DNA from: Albula goreensis
Lineage: Eukaryota; Chordata; Actinopteri; Albuliformes; Albulidae
DNA: 64,000 nucleotides
Direction of reading: 5' to 3'
Assembly: GCA_022829145.1 (NCBI GenBank)
Contig: CM040743.1
Span: forward strand, 25,890,646-25,954,645
Position 1 is the first letter of the stretch. Each line of letters opens with the position of its first letter. Under the pieces are notes generated by a model. It worked only from the letters and a program-made list of their open reading frames with translations, did no database searches and was not told the DNA's origin. Below, in pieces: positions 13,501 to 28,500 of the stretch. Both the position numbers and the translations under genes were made by a program.

Positions 13501-16500
13501 ACCAAACCCTGCACCATGACTGGCTGAAGCGATGACTCTGCTATTAGCCCATATTCTTACCTGCACATACTAGACTTCCTGGACATCGTGGTGCTGGGAG
13601 AAGAGGGAGGAGTCTGATAAGACCAGTTGCAGTCTGAGCTTTTTAGATCCAGAATGACCTGGGTCAAAGTGAAAGGGAACAATGTTACATGGCTAAAGGG
13701 AGTCTTCAGGTGAAGACAGATCAAACTTACCAAATGAGGCAAGGAATCTTCTTTCAAGTGTGTGAGAGGCATGAAGGGCTGTCCATAACCCTGTCTTATA
13801 TAAAGGTGTATATGATAAGCGTAAACTGTATTCCTGCTAACCTGCTCACTGGCAGGGGGTAGTTTATGTGGATCCATGGTGAGGGCTTTCAGGTCATCAG
13901 CAATGGTCTGCAGGTGAGTGATTTCCCCCAGCATGGACATCTCCTCATCCTACCGCACAGAAGAAGAGCATCACATCACCATCAACAGACAGCAAACACA
14001 CAAGCACTGCATTTAGCAAGTAGACGACACTAGTTCATGACACCAGGGTACCAGAAATGTTTTACATTTCAATCAACTTGCATAATAAAGAACCATTTCC
14101 TTTGATGGTAGCTTTCTCTCCCCCTTTTCTCACTACGTTGACCTAAAGGGGACTAAACAAAGCAGGTTTAAATGTTTTCAACAGGAGGTGAAAGGGGACT
14201 GACCACGACAGGCCGCAGCATGGACACGAAGGCGCAGAAGCGTGATCTCTCCTCAATGAGGGCTTTCCTCACCGCCTGCTTCTCGGTCTCCTCCAGCAGC
14301 AGGTACATGTCGCTCACGTCCTGCATGGCGCTGTCCAGCTGGGGCTGTATGTCCCCCCTCCCTGAAACACACAGCCGCCTTGTCACGATGGGCCCCCCTT
14401 GCTCTAGCTACCTGCCCATCCTATATCAAGGACCCCCTAAAACTGAAATTGCCCTTCTTACACAGACCCCTCTCCCTGGAAACTGCCCAACCCACACATA
14501 TCCCACCCATACTGGTGGCCACTGTTTCACAATTGCCCCAAAAATGTATCCATAAGATAAGATTTTCTGATGAAAGAATCATACAGTTCAGCCCAGGGAG
14601 GGCCAGAACATGAAAGCTAGTTCAGAGACAACTGCAACAGAGAATCCTCCATCTCTACCTATGAGCACTCCCTCAAAAGGACTCTGCCTTGCCCATTTTT
14701 CCACCATGTAGACAGAACTGATTCTACATTTATAGCCTGCTGTTACCAGTCACAGCACATTAGCCACAATGCCCATCACCGTGTTGAAACACAAACACTC
14801 CCTGATGACAAAACCTGTTTGGGTTCACAACAGTGGTATGGTCCAACAATATTACTAAGTTCATATGAATGTTAAACACAAAACCACAGCCCAGCGGCTC
14901 AGTAAACAGTAAAAGCACGAGTGGCTGTTCACCGGGATTTCCTTATTTACACATCCTTAAATAAACTCAGTGTCTTCATTACTCATGCTTGTCAAGTTAA
15001 TAAGAATGAAGAAGTACATTTTTCTCTTTCTAAAACGTTGGGTTCGAGTTAGGCTTCAGTGCCATTCCAACTGAATTTTTTAGGGAAATGGAAATAGTTC
15101 TGGTTGTTAGTATCAGTTTTCCAACAACAATTCACGATTGTGATTAGAGCTGATCGGATGGCTGGGGTTTGAACAAATTAAATAGAGGAACGATATCTTA
15201 TTCTTCTACTTAAATAATAATAATGGTAGAAATGTCTACTATATACAGCGCAGTTATCCAAGAAAAGCTTTTGGGATAAAACCATACAATTATACTTTCC
15301 AATTTCTGAAAAGAGCCAGCCTGTTAGGTGGTGTGGGCAAGGCTTTTATTTTGTTTTTTTTCCTCGAATGGAAGTCCTACAGTGGTATTTATCCACCGCC
15401 CACACAATACATGGTCTGGTTTCCCACAGTATTTAAAAGGGAGCAGATGGATTGTATTTTGCATGCATTCTCGATTGCACTCATTATGCTGAGCGCCGGG
15501 AGTTTCCTTGTGCTAAATAACAGGTTTTATTGCAGTTAAACTGAACTGCAGCCTCTCGCCTACATCTGTTGATTATGAAGCTGTTGACATTGCACAGACT
15601 GCAGATGCATGTTCCCCTATCTTAAACCACACACATTTCAAATGGTTCCTCATGGTTCAGTTCTCTGTCCCATTTATTTAAGGGGTAATTTGTGGTTGGA
15701 ATACAGAAAATAGGCCACCCAAGATATAGCATTTCCTGTTTGTATTCATAATACGCTATAAAACAGCAAGCCACCCCTTTTTCATTTAGACTGCATTTAT
15801 GAATTGTGGTAAGCAATCATTTCAATAAAATCTCCATGCTGACCTTTCCTAGAAACAATCTTGGCAATGTGAGAAAAAGGATCACCATTATGAAACATAT
15901 CTTGTGTTACAACAAACCTTGCCAAAACATTTAATTGCATACAATTAGTAAGAAGCCCGCTAAAACCAAATCACAGTTCAATGTGATAAAACCACAGCAG
16001 CCTCTATGTCCCCACCTACCCCTCCTCCCCCTTCCATCCTTCCCTCCCGGCAAACATACAGATGTGTCAGGTTGTTACATGCTGGTGAGGTTCATGCCAA
16101 TACCAGACCACCAATTCACTACTGCAGGCACAGGGATTACCCAGTGTTAGCCCCGCTGCTTCCTGATAGCATGGCACATTGACAGATGAGTTGCAGGGCT
16201 CCACAGGGATTGTGGGATTGTGAGAGGACACGGGTACAGTGTACCCATTACCCAGACATAAATACACGCATACACGCAAGACACTCTGCCACCAAACACA
16301 ACATTGATCAATATACTGGACACTTCCATCATAAAATCTGCATGACAAAATTGCAAGCAGAGTAGGAAGGTATTTCCAGACACTGATTTCAAAACAGGCA
16401 GGGCAGGGCAGAACAGAAGGGGGGTTGTCGAGAGGCGGTGTAAAAGCTGAGGTTCAGCTGAGGTTAACAAGCATCAAGTGAACCAGGAGCCTTCACTTGA

Positions 16501-19500
16501 GAAATCCCATTACATCTGGATAACGTTAGAGCTGTCACAGAAGCAAGCCTGTCTGTGTGTGCGTACGAGTGTGTACCCATCTGAAAGAAAGACCAGGGAG
16601 AATAGAGAGAGATACAGAGAAAGAGTCATCTGTCCTGACTGTCAGATTCTTTTTCTCTTGTCGGCCTTCACTCAGACTGTGCGCTGGGGTGAGCTGCGGA
16701 CCCATGTTCACATGCCCCGTGGATGTAGGTCGGAAACACAGAGCAATTCATGTGACCAGATAGTCTGTGCCCATGGCAACGATGACGGGAAACAGGGCCT
16801 CCGTAAAAATCAATGCATTTCCATATCTGCAACAATCACCAGGTTAAACCACTGAAAATAATGAACCTGAAGTTCTATAGCCTTTCTATTCTATTCAAAT
16901 AATGAACCGGTATTCTCATAGAGCAAATGTGCTTTGCATAATCTTACAGTTTTATACAGAAGATCTCAACTACTGTGAAATTTCATGAACCATCCCTGAG
17001 AGTTAATTACCAGATTATCCTCTCTCACCACCGTCACATGTCACTATCGAGTTTCCCAGTCCCCCTGAGGGTAGAGAGGCATGTTCACGTGGGCTTTTAA
17101 AGAAGAGATCCGGGCTGTCAAACCCTGATTCCATCCTGACAACTCCTAACAATGTCCCAAGGTACACTAAGACAACCAAGATTACACAGTCCTCAACCAG
17201 AAAGACAACACGACAGGCAGGGGCTTGTCTGGTTTTGATGTGCCTGCTTCATCGTTTTATGGTAGGACAATAAAAAATTTTAAAAAAAGAAGATTTCACC
17301 AGTCAACACAGAGCTGACTTGGACATATGCAAATTGCACAGCTGTTCGAAGGCTTGTCTTTTTCAAAAATGAAGAAGGTGGCAGGATCGTGAGCCAGAAA
17401 GCGACTCTGCCGTGGTAGGTGTGAGAACAGGAGACGATCTAAATTGGAGCCGCAGCGGTTAATGAATGTCATGATTATTTCTGTGGCATCCTCCCAATCC
17501 AATCTCGCTTCATTACAGAAATAATGTCACAACTGGAAGCACGAGGGAATGCAGCTTAATTTGGAGGAAGACTGGTGAGATGTGCGGCACAAAGGGGGAT
17601 AAGATAACTTTAGCCAACAGGGAGCCTGAAAAGAGAAGGCGGAGGAGGAGGACGAAGGAGTAGAGACAGTGGAAGAGATCAGCGCATCGGGTTCCTTTGA
17701 TGTCTTTGGTGCGCTTACCCCGTGTGAGAAACCAGGCCAACAGAAAACAAACCACAAGGCGGGAGGAAGTGCTGGACCACACGAGTTAGAGGAGGTCAAA
17801 ATGGAGCAGCGAAACAAACAGGTCAGAGAGGGTGGACACTTACCCAGAGCATCGGCTGCCAAGAACACGGACGCGAGGAGGAAAATAAGGCAGATGTGGG
17901 CGCAAAGAGAACATCTCAGTCAGTTTACACCCAGATTACACCCAGTTTACACCCAGATTACACCCAGTTTACACCCAGATTCAGACTTTACATAGCACAT
18001 TTTAGCGTACCTTCTGCCTGAAGTTAAGTTAGGACTTCTCTGTTGTGATATGGACCACTAAAATGCAATTAGCCCTAATAGGTCAGATGAGGCGAGCACT
18101 GCAAAATACACTACACTGGATGTCTCAAATGACAGAATGCATATAAAATATCTGAAGCAAAAGCATGCAGCACATGTTTAGCCATAGGAGTGAAAATTCA
18201 ATTTTTTCTAAGCACTGGGCTAGAAAAAAGAAAAGGAAAGTATAATTCAATAAGCTGCAGAGTACAAACAGAAATGCTATTCTGTCATTGATGCCATTGT
18301 TTCCCAGAAGAAGAGAATAAGCTAGTAAAGCTAGACTGTAGATGTCTTGTGACTATGCTCCTTAACTCCCTGCTCATTCATTCAATGGCTTGGGAAAAAA
18401 ATTCACATTAATGAAAATAGCGAAGCAGTTGTTGAATGAAAATGAAATACTCAACTGCTACTGCTAAATTGCATGTGAATTATGTTGAAAATGCTGATGT
18501 AAAACCTTGAAATCTGCTTAATTCATGTTTAATATGCAGCTCACTTGAGGTTTTTAAGCATTTGCGTTCCCAAGAAGTGCTATGAGAGAGACATTAATTT
18601 CTGCTCAATCTTGCAGCAGTACTTGTGTAAAAAAAAAAAAAAAAAAAAGTGCTTGCTTTGAAATTTTTTTTCCAATCTGATGTATTATTTAGAGGATTCA
18701 GCCCAAAGCACAAGCAAGCGGCAGTACATCAGGAATCACCTTAATTCTGACCAAACCCAAAATCAGATGCTACACAGCAATATGCGCCAGTGCGAGTCGT
18801 GATGGTGACTAACTGCCCCAAAGCACAAGAGGCGACTGACAGAGCTGAATTACCTTTCTTTGCCTTCTTCTGCAGCTTTAGTGTGTCAGAGGACTTCTTC
18901 TTGATCTCCTGCCGTGCTTTCTTGTACTCTGTGAAAGAAATGCGGCATCTCTCAAAACAGCTCATCCACCATGCATTAAAGGACAGTGCACAACTCAGGG
19001 GAGCCAAAATGGCAGTCACTACAACTCAGGGCTCCACACTGCCTTTACGAAGAGGGTTCCTTGTTAGGTGACGATTAGGACAGACTGCCATGGACAGAAG
19101 TGCCAGAAACTAGACTTATGATGTGGTATTCAACTTGGAAATGAAAAGATGATTAAGGCTCATATGATTTCATAAGGGTCTGTATTTATTCATTTATTTA
19201 TCTAAGTATATGATATGACACAGGAGTAGGATGTCTTTGAGTGAAGCTTAGCCTTCAAAGAGGTTTGCTCTAAAAAGCTGTGCATCCAAAATGGAGGTGC
19301 TATACTCACTCCAGAGAACCAATGCACTTTTTCTGCCCATTTATATAAAAATACATCCCATAGCTGCATATGCAAAGGGAGATCATAACAGTGCAGGTAG
19401 ACAGGATATTTGATGCTACACCTTTAGCATGGTCCTTGTCCAGTGTGTTGGCTGCCCTCTTCCACTCCTCCATCTGGTCCTGGGGGGTTGATCAGGCAGT

Positions 19501-22500
19501 CAATGAAAGCCCTGCAGAGAGAGGGAGATAGTAATGTCAAACAACTGACAAAGCCAAAATAAAGCAAAACTATGTACCGTAGTTCTAGTACACACGTGCA
19601 TATATACATCTCATATTATACAATGGTTCAGGCAGCCAAGAGATTGCAAAAGGTCACCAGTTCAGTTTGAAACCAAGGGGAATCTGTTGATGTTTAACTA
19701 TGGTTAAAGTGAAAGATTTGTTGCCTTTGGTGGTGCCAGTTTTGCCATCAAGAGCGACAAATGTTGTTCAGAAGAAAGGAAATGTCAGCATCGTAATCAT
19801 TAACTTCTCATCATCTCATCATCAACTTCATCATCTTCCCTACTCTTATATTTACACTAAGTCTTTGGCCTGCAGGTCACAGGGGTCTTCCCTCGCTTCA
19901 TCATACTTTCTTTCAGGCCTTGGTGATGTGTGTTCACACACAGACTCAAGGGAATCTGACAGCCTTGGACTGTTGTTGTGATTTGCAACATGTCCATGGG
20001 GACGTAAAGAACTCCTCCAATCGGCTGCGGGCTGAGGGCTGCGGTGTCAGTCTGAGGAATCCTGAGACCAAGTCTCGGCACATGGCCCGTCCCGGCCGGG
20101 CTTCCATCCCTGGGCTCCCACAGTGGGGTGTGGTCACATTCTTCGAGATCTCTAGTCTCTCATTTGAACTCAATTAAAATATGCCCCCCAGAATAAACAA
20201 GGATATTGGATTTATGTAATATGTAAACCGAGACACCAGGCTTATTGTAAAATACAAGAAAAGCTTGTGCATTATGTAAGATATGTCTGTGCATTCTCTG
20301 TTCTATCCAGTTGAAGATGAACGGGAGTGCTAAGTGTGGGGCGGGACCATAAAGGCAGGGGGGATTCTCTTACATGGAGAACTGCCGCAGCTTGGCCTCA
20401 ATGCTTCTGTGCCGCATACACATCCTGGTGAGCGCAGAGCCAATGTCCCTGGTGCCACCTGAAACAAGAAGCAGGACACACTCGCGTTACACACCCACAC
20501 ACGCACACGCATACACAGCCCCGACACTCACAATACCGATCAGCATACACAGCTGAGCGCAGTACAGAGAGCAGGATGGAGAAGACTGCCTGTGGCACTG
20601 CCAACTCCAGAAAAAGAGAGCTGAATAAATAAATGAATAAATAATTTACTGGTATAGATGGGAGCTCACTATCAGCTAAGGGCTGCTGTTTGCAGGAATC
20701 AAAACATGCTTTAAGCATTTTTCACTTATTTTTGGGAGGGAAGAACAGACCCTCTGGGAGTGAGGTGGAAACGAGAATATGAGCCTGAGTTCGTTTCAAA
20801 CAGCTCAGCTTCTCAGAACGACAGCAGTTTTAACACACGCATCTCATTTGGCTGAATCATGCAATGGTAAAGCGAGAGTAAACAACACCCACAGGGGATG
20901 GCCCTGCTGTGACCTGGAAGCTTTAGTGGGAGTCAAGCAGAGGCAATGACCTCATCACTGCCGGAGGAGAGGGGGTAGCATGAAGTTGCCAAAACATGTT
21001 TGAAAAATTCCTTCACAAATAGACTCAAAACTTTGGTTCCCACTGTAAAAGAAATCCCGCCATCATTCTTCCCTTTGCTGTACAACCGCTGCTACATTGT
21101 GAATATGACTTCAGTGTAAACTACAGTATATTTGGTGCTGCAGCTGAGTACTGTCCCTATGCATTAGCACACTTTTGCTAAATAAATAATCCAGTGCCCC
21201 ATCACTAATGAAGTTGATAAGCTGGAATGCTTAAGTAATCACCCCTTCCCAAGTGCTTCAAGCAGTGTCATAAAATCCCATTACCATTCAGCTCCATGTA
21301 CCACCTAGGTTAAATAACACGTTATTTATTGCAAAACCAAAAACAGTTTTCATTAAATCACTTCCTGTTTTATAAACCTCTTGAGTTCCCCCCTAGTAAG
21401 CCATAGTGAAGGAGCCAGCACGAGGAAGACTCTACTGATGGCCATGTGATTAACCTTATTGTACCCAACACAAAAAAGAGGGACCTAAATAACTAAAAGC
21501 GGAGGCTGGCATGAAAAAGCCCTTCTTGCCCAACCCAGAACCTGAACAGACACACTGAGCTGTGAGTGACAGTCCTCTCCATGCGTACAATTAGAATCTA
21601 CAGAGGGAAGAAAGGGCCATTCAGCGACAGTGTCTTTCCTTGGTTCCCTCATGTAAAACTGGTTCTGTTACAGAGCTTTCTGAATCCATGCCAGAGCTTA
21701 TTCCATTAGCTTTTGAAATGGGCATGGAGACGCAGCATGCAATATAATCCTTCTTTCAAATTACGCTGAAAAAAAAGAAAACACTGTTGCAGTATTTCCA
21801 CACAGTATCCCACTCTGGATTGGGCTATTGAATGTGACAGAGGTGGCTGTAGATTTTTCCACTGTGGTAAGATTAAACTGTTATTATTTCTTTACACCTT
21901 AATCTACAGTAACTGCATTTAAAAGGCACTGCAAGAAAACTTGACTGAATCCTCCAATCTCTTTCATTCTCTGTTCGAACTATCTTTCTCTGGATTCAGC
22001 TGTATGTCTTATAGAAGCACATGCATCCAGTCTAATCTTGCAGGACATACAGTATGTTTGACCTTATAAAATCATGGCCCATTAAATCAGAGTGTGGGGC
22101 ACTAAAACTGAAATGGGCAGTCCCAGGCTGAAAGTCTATGAACACTTCTTACCACCTGCCATTCAGTGTGAAAGAGGGCAGAGGAGATGTGACAGACTGC
22201 ATAAATACATGCATCTAGCAACTGTGAAAATGTACTGAACATTGCTGCAAATGTGGAGCCCTGTGTTCATAATTAAATGTGCAAACCCATACTAGCCTGT
22301 ATGACCCATACTGATGAGGATAGATTATGCTAAATACTACAAATGGCCACACAATTGCCATTTAATACATATCTCAGGAAACGTAGGACAAATAGGCCAA
22401 AGTCATAGTGAAATGCCCCTTGGCACTTCAGATATATGGAAAACCTGTCATCAATCACATGGTCTGTTACGCTGGCCAAAATTGAGACAGCAAATCAGAA

Positions 22501-25500
22501 AATTATTTTTAAGTTTGGCAGTATTATTTTGGTAGCTATCAGCTGCTGCCATAAGATACATATGAAAAACACTTATAAAGTGGAGAATAGCTGAGAATAA
22601 CTTAACAGCGGGTAAGGTGATTTACTAGCTCATTCACTAGGCATCAGTCTGAAATTTTATGCATAAATATCTTTATTCTGTCGAACATTAGCTAACTACA
22701 TGACGCATCATCTGGACAAGCTTGCAAACTAGATAGTAACAGCTATCCAGTCAGCTAACTATTGAGGACTTATCAAACTGTGAGCCCTAACAAAAGGATT
22801 GAACTACCTGTGCACCAAGCAGCTGTTTTCTGTTTGCCAAATCAGAGGAAAACTAAACATACCTATCTTTGAAATTGTACTTAGAAGCAAAGCACTTCAA
22901 GCACTTCTCTCAAAAGCTGTGTGTTTATTCATTGCTATTGTGATGGTGGTTTAAATTTGAGCATATAATTGCCTACGTTTGGAAAAAAAAAATTGTCACC
23001 AACAATGATATGTTTGTCCTTGAATCTTTATCATTTCAGAAGCAAAACACTTTAAGAAAACATTTATGATGCAGGAATATTCCATTTGGCATTTTTCTAT
23101 CTATGCTTGTTTCATTTTCAGGTAAGCCTGTATTTGTTGAGCTATAAATATGAACGAATAATCTGAAAATGCAAGCAACTTTTTTGTCTTTATTTGAAAT
23201 TCTGTTTCCTTGGAAAATGCAAGATCACGCCATTTTCTATCACTTTCTTACAGGCATGTATTTTTATTTCATGCAATACGCGCACCGCAAATATGTGGCC
23301 ATATTTGCCCAAAAAACTGAAATCTCCCTGGACCCGTTGACCGGCACCAGTTTCTCCTGCAGAAGCTCTAGTTCTACCACTTTGCCAGACAGTAAAGACA
23401 AGAGGAGGATCTTGGTGATTCAGGGCGCCTGCGGGTTTCCGTGGATACAGCCACAGTCGATGAATGCGCTCTGCTTCTCAGTCTTCCTCTCCAGGGCTCT
23501 GAACACAGAGACGGCCTTAGCTCTCCCTGCCCTCCGCTCCATCCATAGGGTGCACAATAGCTCCCATTTTCAAGAGACACCCTGTTCTCTTCAAGCAGAA
23601 AGCGCTCTCTTAAAAGACAGACAGCTGAAGTACAGAGTGCAGCACCTCTTGGCAGCAGAGCCCCCTGACCCACTTAGACATAATCAACACCATGGGCAAA
23701 CTGCAAAGTTGTTGAACACACACACACAAAAAAAAAACACAAAGTAACAGACAGCATTGTTTCCTTCCTCCCCTTAAGCTGCCATCTCTTATTTGAAGTC
23801 TTATTTCTGGAGCGCGAGACTCAAATCTAGTGACCCCAAACCTATTAATATTCCTGGTGCTGAGCTCGGGAGGTCTGGATCCTTCCCATACAGCCGGCAT
23901 GTGAAATAGAAGCCATTATTAATAGCAGTGACACGTGTGCCAGACATTGACCGCTGCATTGCAGTCAAAGCACATTTACTATCAATCACTATCCTAACAC
24001 TTATTATTCATGACGTGATATGGTGGACCTCTCTGTCTCTTTCCCTCCCCATAATTATCTTCTCTCTACTCTCCTTTAAGACACCAGTTGATACTACTAT
24101 CCACTGGTTACCTACTTTCTTACTCCATTTAGGCTGCTTGAAGCTATATAATTTTTCTAATACATGTTTTACTATTGCGCTCTTAACGTCTTACTGGGTG
24201 CTTTGGGAGAGGTTTTTCCATAATGGGTCTGTACACAAGCGAAAAAAAGCTGAACATCATTTGGCATTTAAAGGCTTACAAGGGGTTTGGATTTTTCTGC
24301 AGTCACTCAAGCTGATGGGAGTGTGAGCAGATGCCAGCCAACACCAGGGAAATAAGGAGGTTTTATAGTTTATATAGCTCTATAGCTATAGTGAGCAGTT
24401 TTACTAGGCTGAGCACAAAAGCACTTAGAAAATGAGTTCATGATCTAGCTTAACCCTTAACTATGGAGAATCATCCTTTTCTTGCTTTAGAATTTTGAGC
24501 AGAGCCAACCCTTTACAGCTCTGCAGTCTCGAGGGATGGAATCTCTGGCAAAAATTACAGAAAGTTCATTCGGTAGCAAGGTCTAATTATTCATAGCTGA
24601 CTTGAGAGTGGAACATCAGCTCTCCCCCCACTGAAACTGCTCTCGCATTTCAGAGAATAGTGTGTCAGATGTGTGTCATGTGGTAAATACGCCTATATCT
24701 TAGTGTGGAGCTGCAGTAGACATTGATGGCCAAAAATAACAATGGTATATGCACAAGTCACATCGTAAAATCACAGCACACAGAACTTCACTTAATTTAG
24801 TGCTTCATTTACAATGGCTTGCTTCTACCTCAACAAACGCTCCCTGTTTAAACATAATGTGAGGGGGAAAAAGTGCACAAAATCAACACTCAAGAAGACC
24901 AGCTGATCTTAACCAGTCCCAAAACTCACCGGTAATATAATGACTAGGAGCTACAGGCCTTCTGCCAGACTTTCTGTCCTCTTAAAAGTTTCTCTTTACT
25001 GTAAGGTTCCAGGTGGGTCAAAATCATGTCAAGAGTACACCCAGTTTCTGTAACATTAGACTGAACCTAAACATTGGAACTAAGCCCTGCAGCTCCAATG
25101 AGTAGGCAAAGCAGCTGCATTGGGAGTGCTCCAGAGCCCAGGAGGCTGGGTATGCCCCGCCTTTTTTTCCTCCTGCTCCAGGAGGTGATTGGTCTTGATG
25201 GGCGTCACTCAAAACTATCTGGCTCCAAGACTGGCTGTGGGGGACCCACATATCTTGGCCTAAGAACATTCTGGCTACAGAGGAACCCGATCCTGTTGCC
25301 ATGCAATGACAAGTGACTGTAGAACGGCTGCCTACACCCTCCAAATACACAGGGCTCCATGCACACAGGCACTGAGCTCCAGAACAGCAGGACAGGAGGC
25401 TTTTAACAAGCATTGCCTACGCATTCCTTACCATATGCAGGCCCCTGGCTATCACAGGGCAGGCCACCCAGAAAACTCTGCTTCATATTTTTTTAATGTA

Positions 25501-28500
25501 CAACAGACAACACAGAAAAGAAAGGAAAAAAGAATATAAACCCTAAATACTTGGGAATAGTTCAACAGAATTCTGCTAATTACTTCTGTAATATAGAACT
25601 GAGGGTAAAGGTGCTTAACAACCACAGGTCCTACAGCAATGCAGTTATCTTAAGTCCAACCAAACATTCAGGGGAAAAAAGGAAAAAGAGAAATCAATAT
25701 AAGTGTTGCCCACAGAAAACTACAAAACCACTGGACTGTGGTGTTCCAAACCCAGAGTTGAGATATTCCCGCTCTTCAAAGTTGTTGACATTTATGGAAC
25801 GTGGCAGAGCATCAAGAATGCTGGGAGTTTCTAGGAATGTTTTTTTCATCTGTGTTGTTAATGTTCATGGTGCCCAGAACAGGGGCAGGGCAATTAGCTG
25901 GTCAAATGGGATTGGACTTCACCTTCATAAAGCTTGGACTTTGTCTGATCTGAATATAGAAAGTACTTTCTTTTCGCTTTGCATCCTGAAAATAGGATAC
26001 GACACAGTTACCTGACTTTTTTAAGTAACCCTGGGAACCAGAGGGACCTAAGCACATCAGTGTGTCACAGTTTTACTGTTGCAATCCAATTATGGACTGC
26101 CACTGCTTAGCGGGAGATTAATCTTCCCCAAAGAACTCAGCAGTCAAACAAGGAAGTCATGGACACAGTGTACAAACGGGAATTAGACTATACATTAAAA
26201 CTTGCATGAACAACAACCCCCTGATAAACTCATAACATAAAACAACTGCCTAGTAAATAATAAATACCTGTATAAGGATGGATTGCAAAAGCACAATGCA
26301 GCTAGATGCTAGTGCTGTTAGCACTGCCATTCTCCAGGGCACGGTACACACAAGGCACCCAGTGTGGAAAAGAAAGACTAATTTCCTGAGAGAAAGCTTG
26401 CTGCTCCTCATGAAAGCCGGGGCTACTGCTGAGGATGCAGGGGCAGGTTTTTTCTTCTACTGTGCAGACTGCATCCTGTGACGGCCCTGCCGTGAGAGGA
26501 GAGCCGAAACAACGCAATAATGTCCAGACAGCGCTGTCTGTCTTTATTAAAAGCATGTGACATCATTGGAGCTCGTGAACCGAGTGCCATGTTGGTGTGG
26601 GGGGGGAGTGGGGGGCAGCTGCATACCCTCCTTGTGTGAAAAGGATCAGAAATGATACTGCAACAAGCACATCCCTTATATATCCGAAAGCCAGACTGTG
26701 CTCCTCCACATGTGTGACAAAGCAAATGTGTGTGAGCTGAATCGATTTTCACCGTAATCACCACTTTCTCCAGTGGTTTAATCTAATCTAATGGGCTCCA
26801 TTAAACAGTATCATTTTGATTATGTAGATTCTTCTCACTGAATTGCATGGATCACCATGTTTGTACCACAAAGGTGTTGCAATAAACTGTATTGTGTCAG
26901 ACATTTCCAGCCCTGTTTCCAGAATGCAGGGACTGCCTTACAGCACAGAGGGCAACTCTACAGCTCATCAGAATGACTGCTGGGGGACTCTGGAGAAGAA
27001 AAAAAAAAAACATCCAATATGCTGGTTGGAATCCCCTTGTTGCTCAGCAACTCCAACAGGAAAAAAAAAAAAGAACTCACCAAAGCCTGTGTTAGCCCCT
27101 GGTCACCATAGAACTAACGACCGAACTGCAGTTCTGGCTTACAGAGTAACTCTCTGAAACTCAACACGGCCACATGTGTTTATGTTGGTGCTTCTGTAAC
27201 AGCTGCAGGAGGTAAACCACTTAACCTCGGTCACAATGAGGAGAGCGAGAGTGTTTCAGTGTGACAGAGGAACACCCACCTGAGCCGCCACATGCATATG
27301 GCTTTTAAATAACAGCAATGTCCTTTGCTCCTCAAATGCGCAATGGAAAGAGAAAGAGGCAGACAAACCCTGTAAAGACTGCTGCAATCTTCCACATATA
27401 TCGATATACATCCAGGGCTAACAGTTCACTGCATTATATTGCATTATATTTTTGCATAATTTTACTTGGCTTAAAAAGAAACACTGACACAATACTGAAA
27501 TGAAGCACCAATAAGTGTTACCATACACCGTTGAATAGGACAATTATTTCTCTCATATCTCTAGCTGTTAAAATACAAAGTTAGAATTCTGTATATCTTT
27601 AAGAGGTACAACATCACACAAATTATTAAGTCAGGCATACAATAGGCCAAAAATAACAGCTATTCATATTAACAGAGTCATAAAACTGCAGAGTTAAACA
27701 AGTTATTTCTAGCCATGCACAGTCCACTGCAGCAAACAGGCCTTTAGCTGAAAAGCAGAGTGTGTGATGAGATGGCTTTGACAGCTTTGACAAATAAGAC
27801 TGTGTTTGTCTATGAGGCAGCCATGTTCATTTCATGACAGTACAGCTACAGCCATACTGCTGTCCTTAGAGAAGCGCGCCTGCCATTTCTACCACACTCC
27901 ACAGTGTGCATGCTGCCAGAAGGATATGAGCAAGAGGGTTCACCACAGAGACAGGATCTGCTGCTGCCCACAGAGAACAGCTCCTAACAGAACAGATTTC
28001 TATAAAGAATACATAGTAAAGCAAAGAAACCATGTTTTGACAAATAGAATTCTACAAAGACTGTACATACATGCAACTTTGTTGGTTTCTGCAGGTTAAA
28101 AATGAACCAAGAGCTAAGTTAAAGTTTAATGCAAGTAAATGAAATCGAAAGAAATGTGAGTTACCAAAGCATGAGGTGATGAAATTTTAACAAGTGCCTT
28201 AGAATTGTGGAAATGGTACAGCATCCTGTTACAGCACTGGTTCTCAGTCTAGTGACATGCCTCAGAGTCAAATACTGACCGTGCACATGCCGACTGTGAC
28301 CAGCAGCTCTACAGGGCAGCACAGAACAGGCCTTATCAGCACCTAGCAGGAGCAAATGTATGCATACTGCACAGCAGTAATGCAATGAGATTACAAATAA
28401 ATCTAAGCATTACAAACTGGGATAAAAATTGCTATAAAATATAATTGCCATGAAATATGACTGTGGTAAGGGAAAACGGTGGCAGTGGTGGTTTTGACAT

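Noticed and set aside
23169..23747. 192-codon plus-strand open frame in intron 3
   Set aside because: No known family and a Lys/Thr low-complexity end. The more coding-like signal here is on the minus strand and is reported separately.
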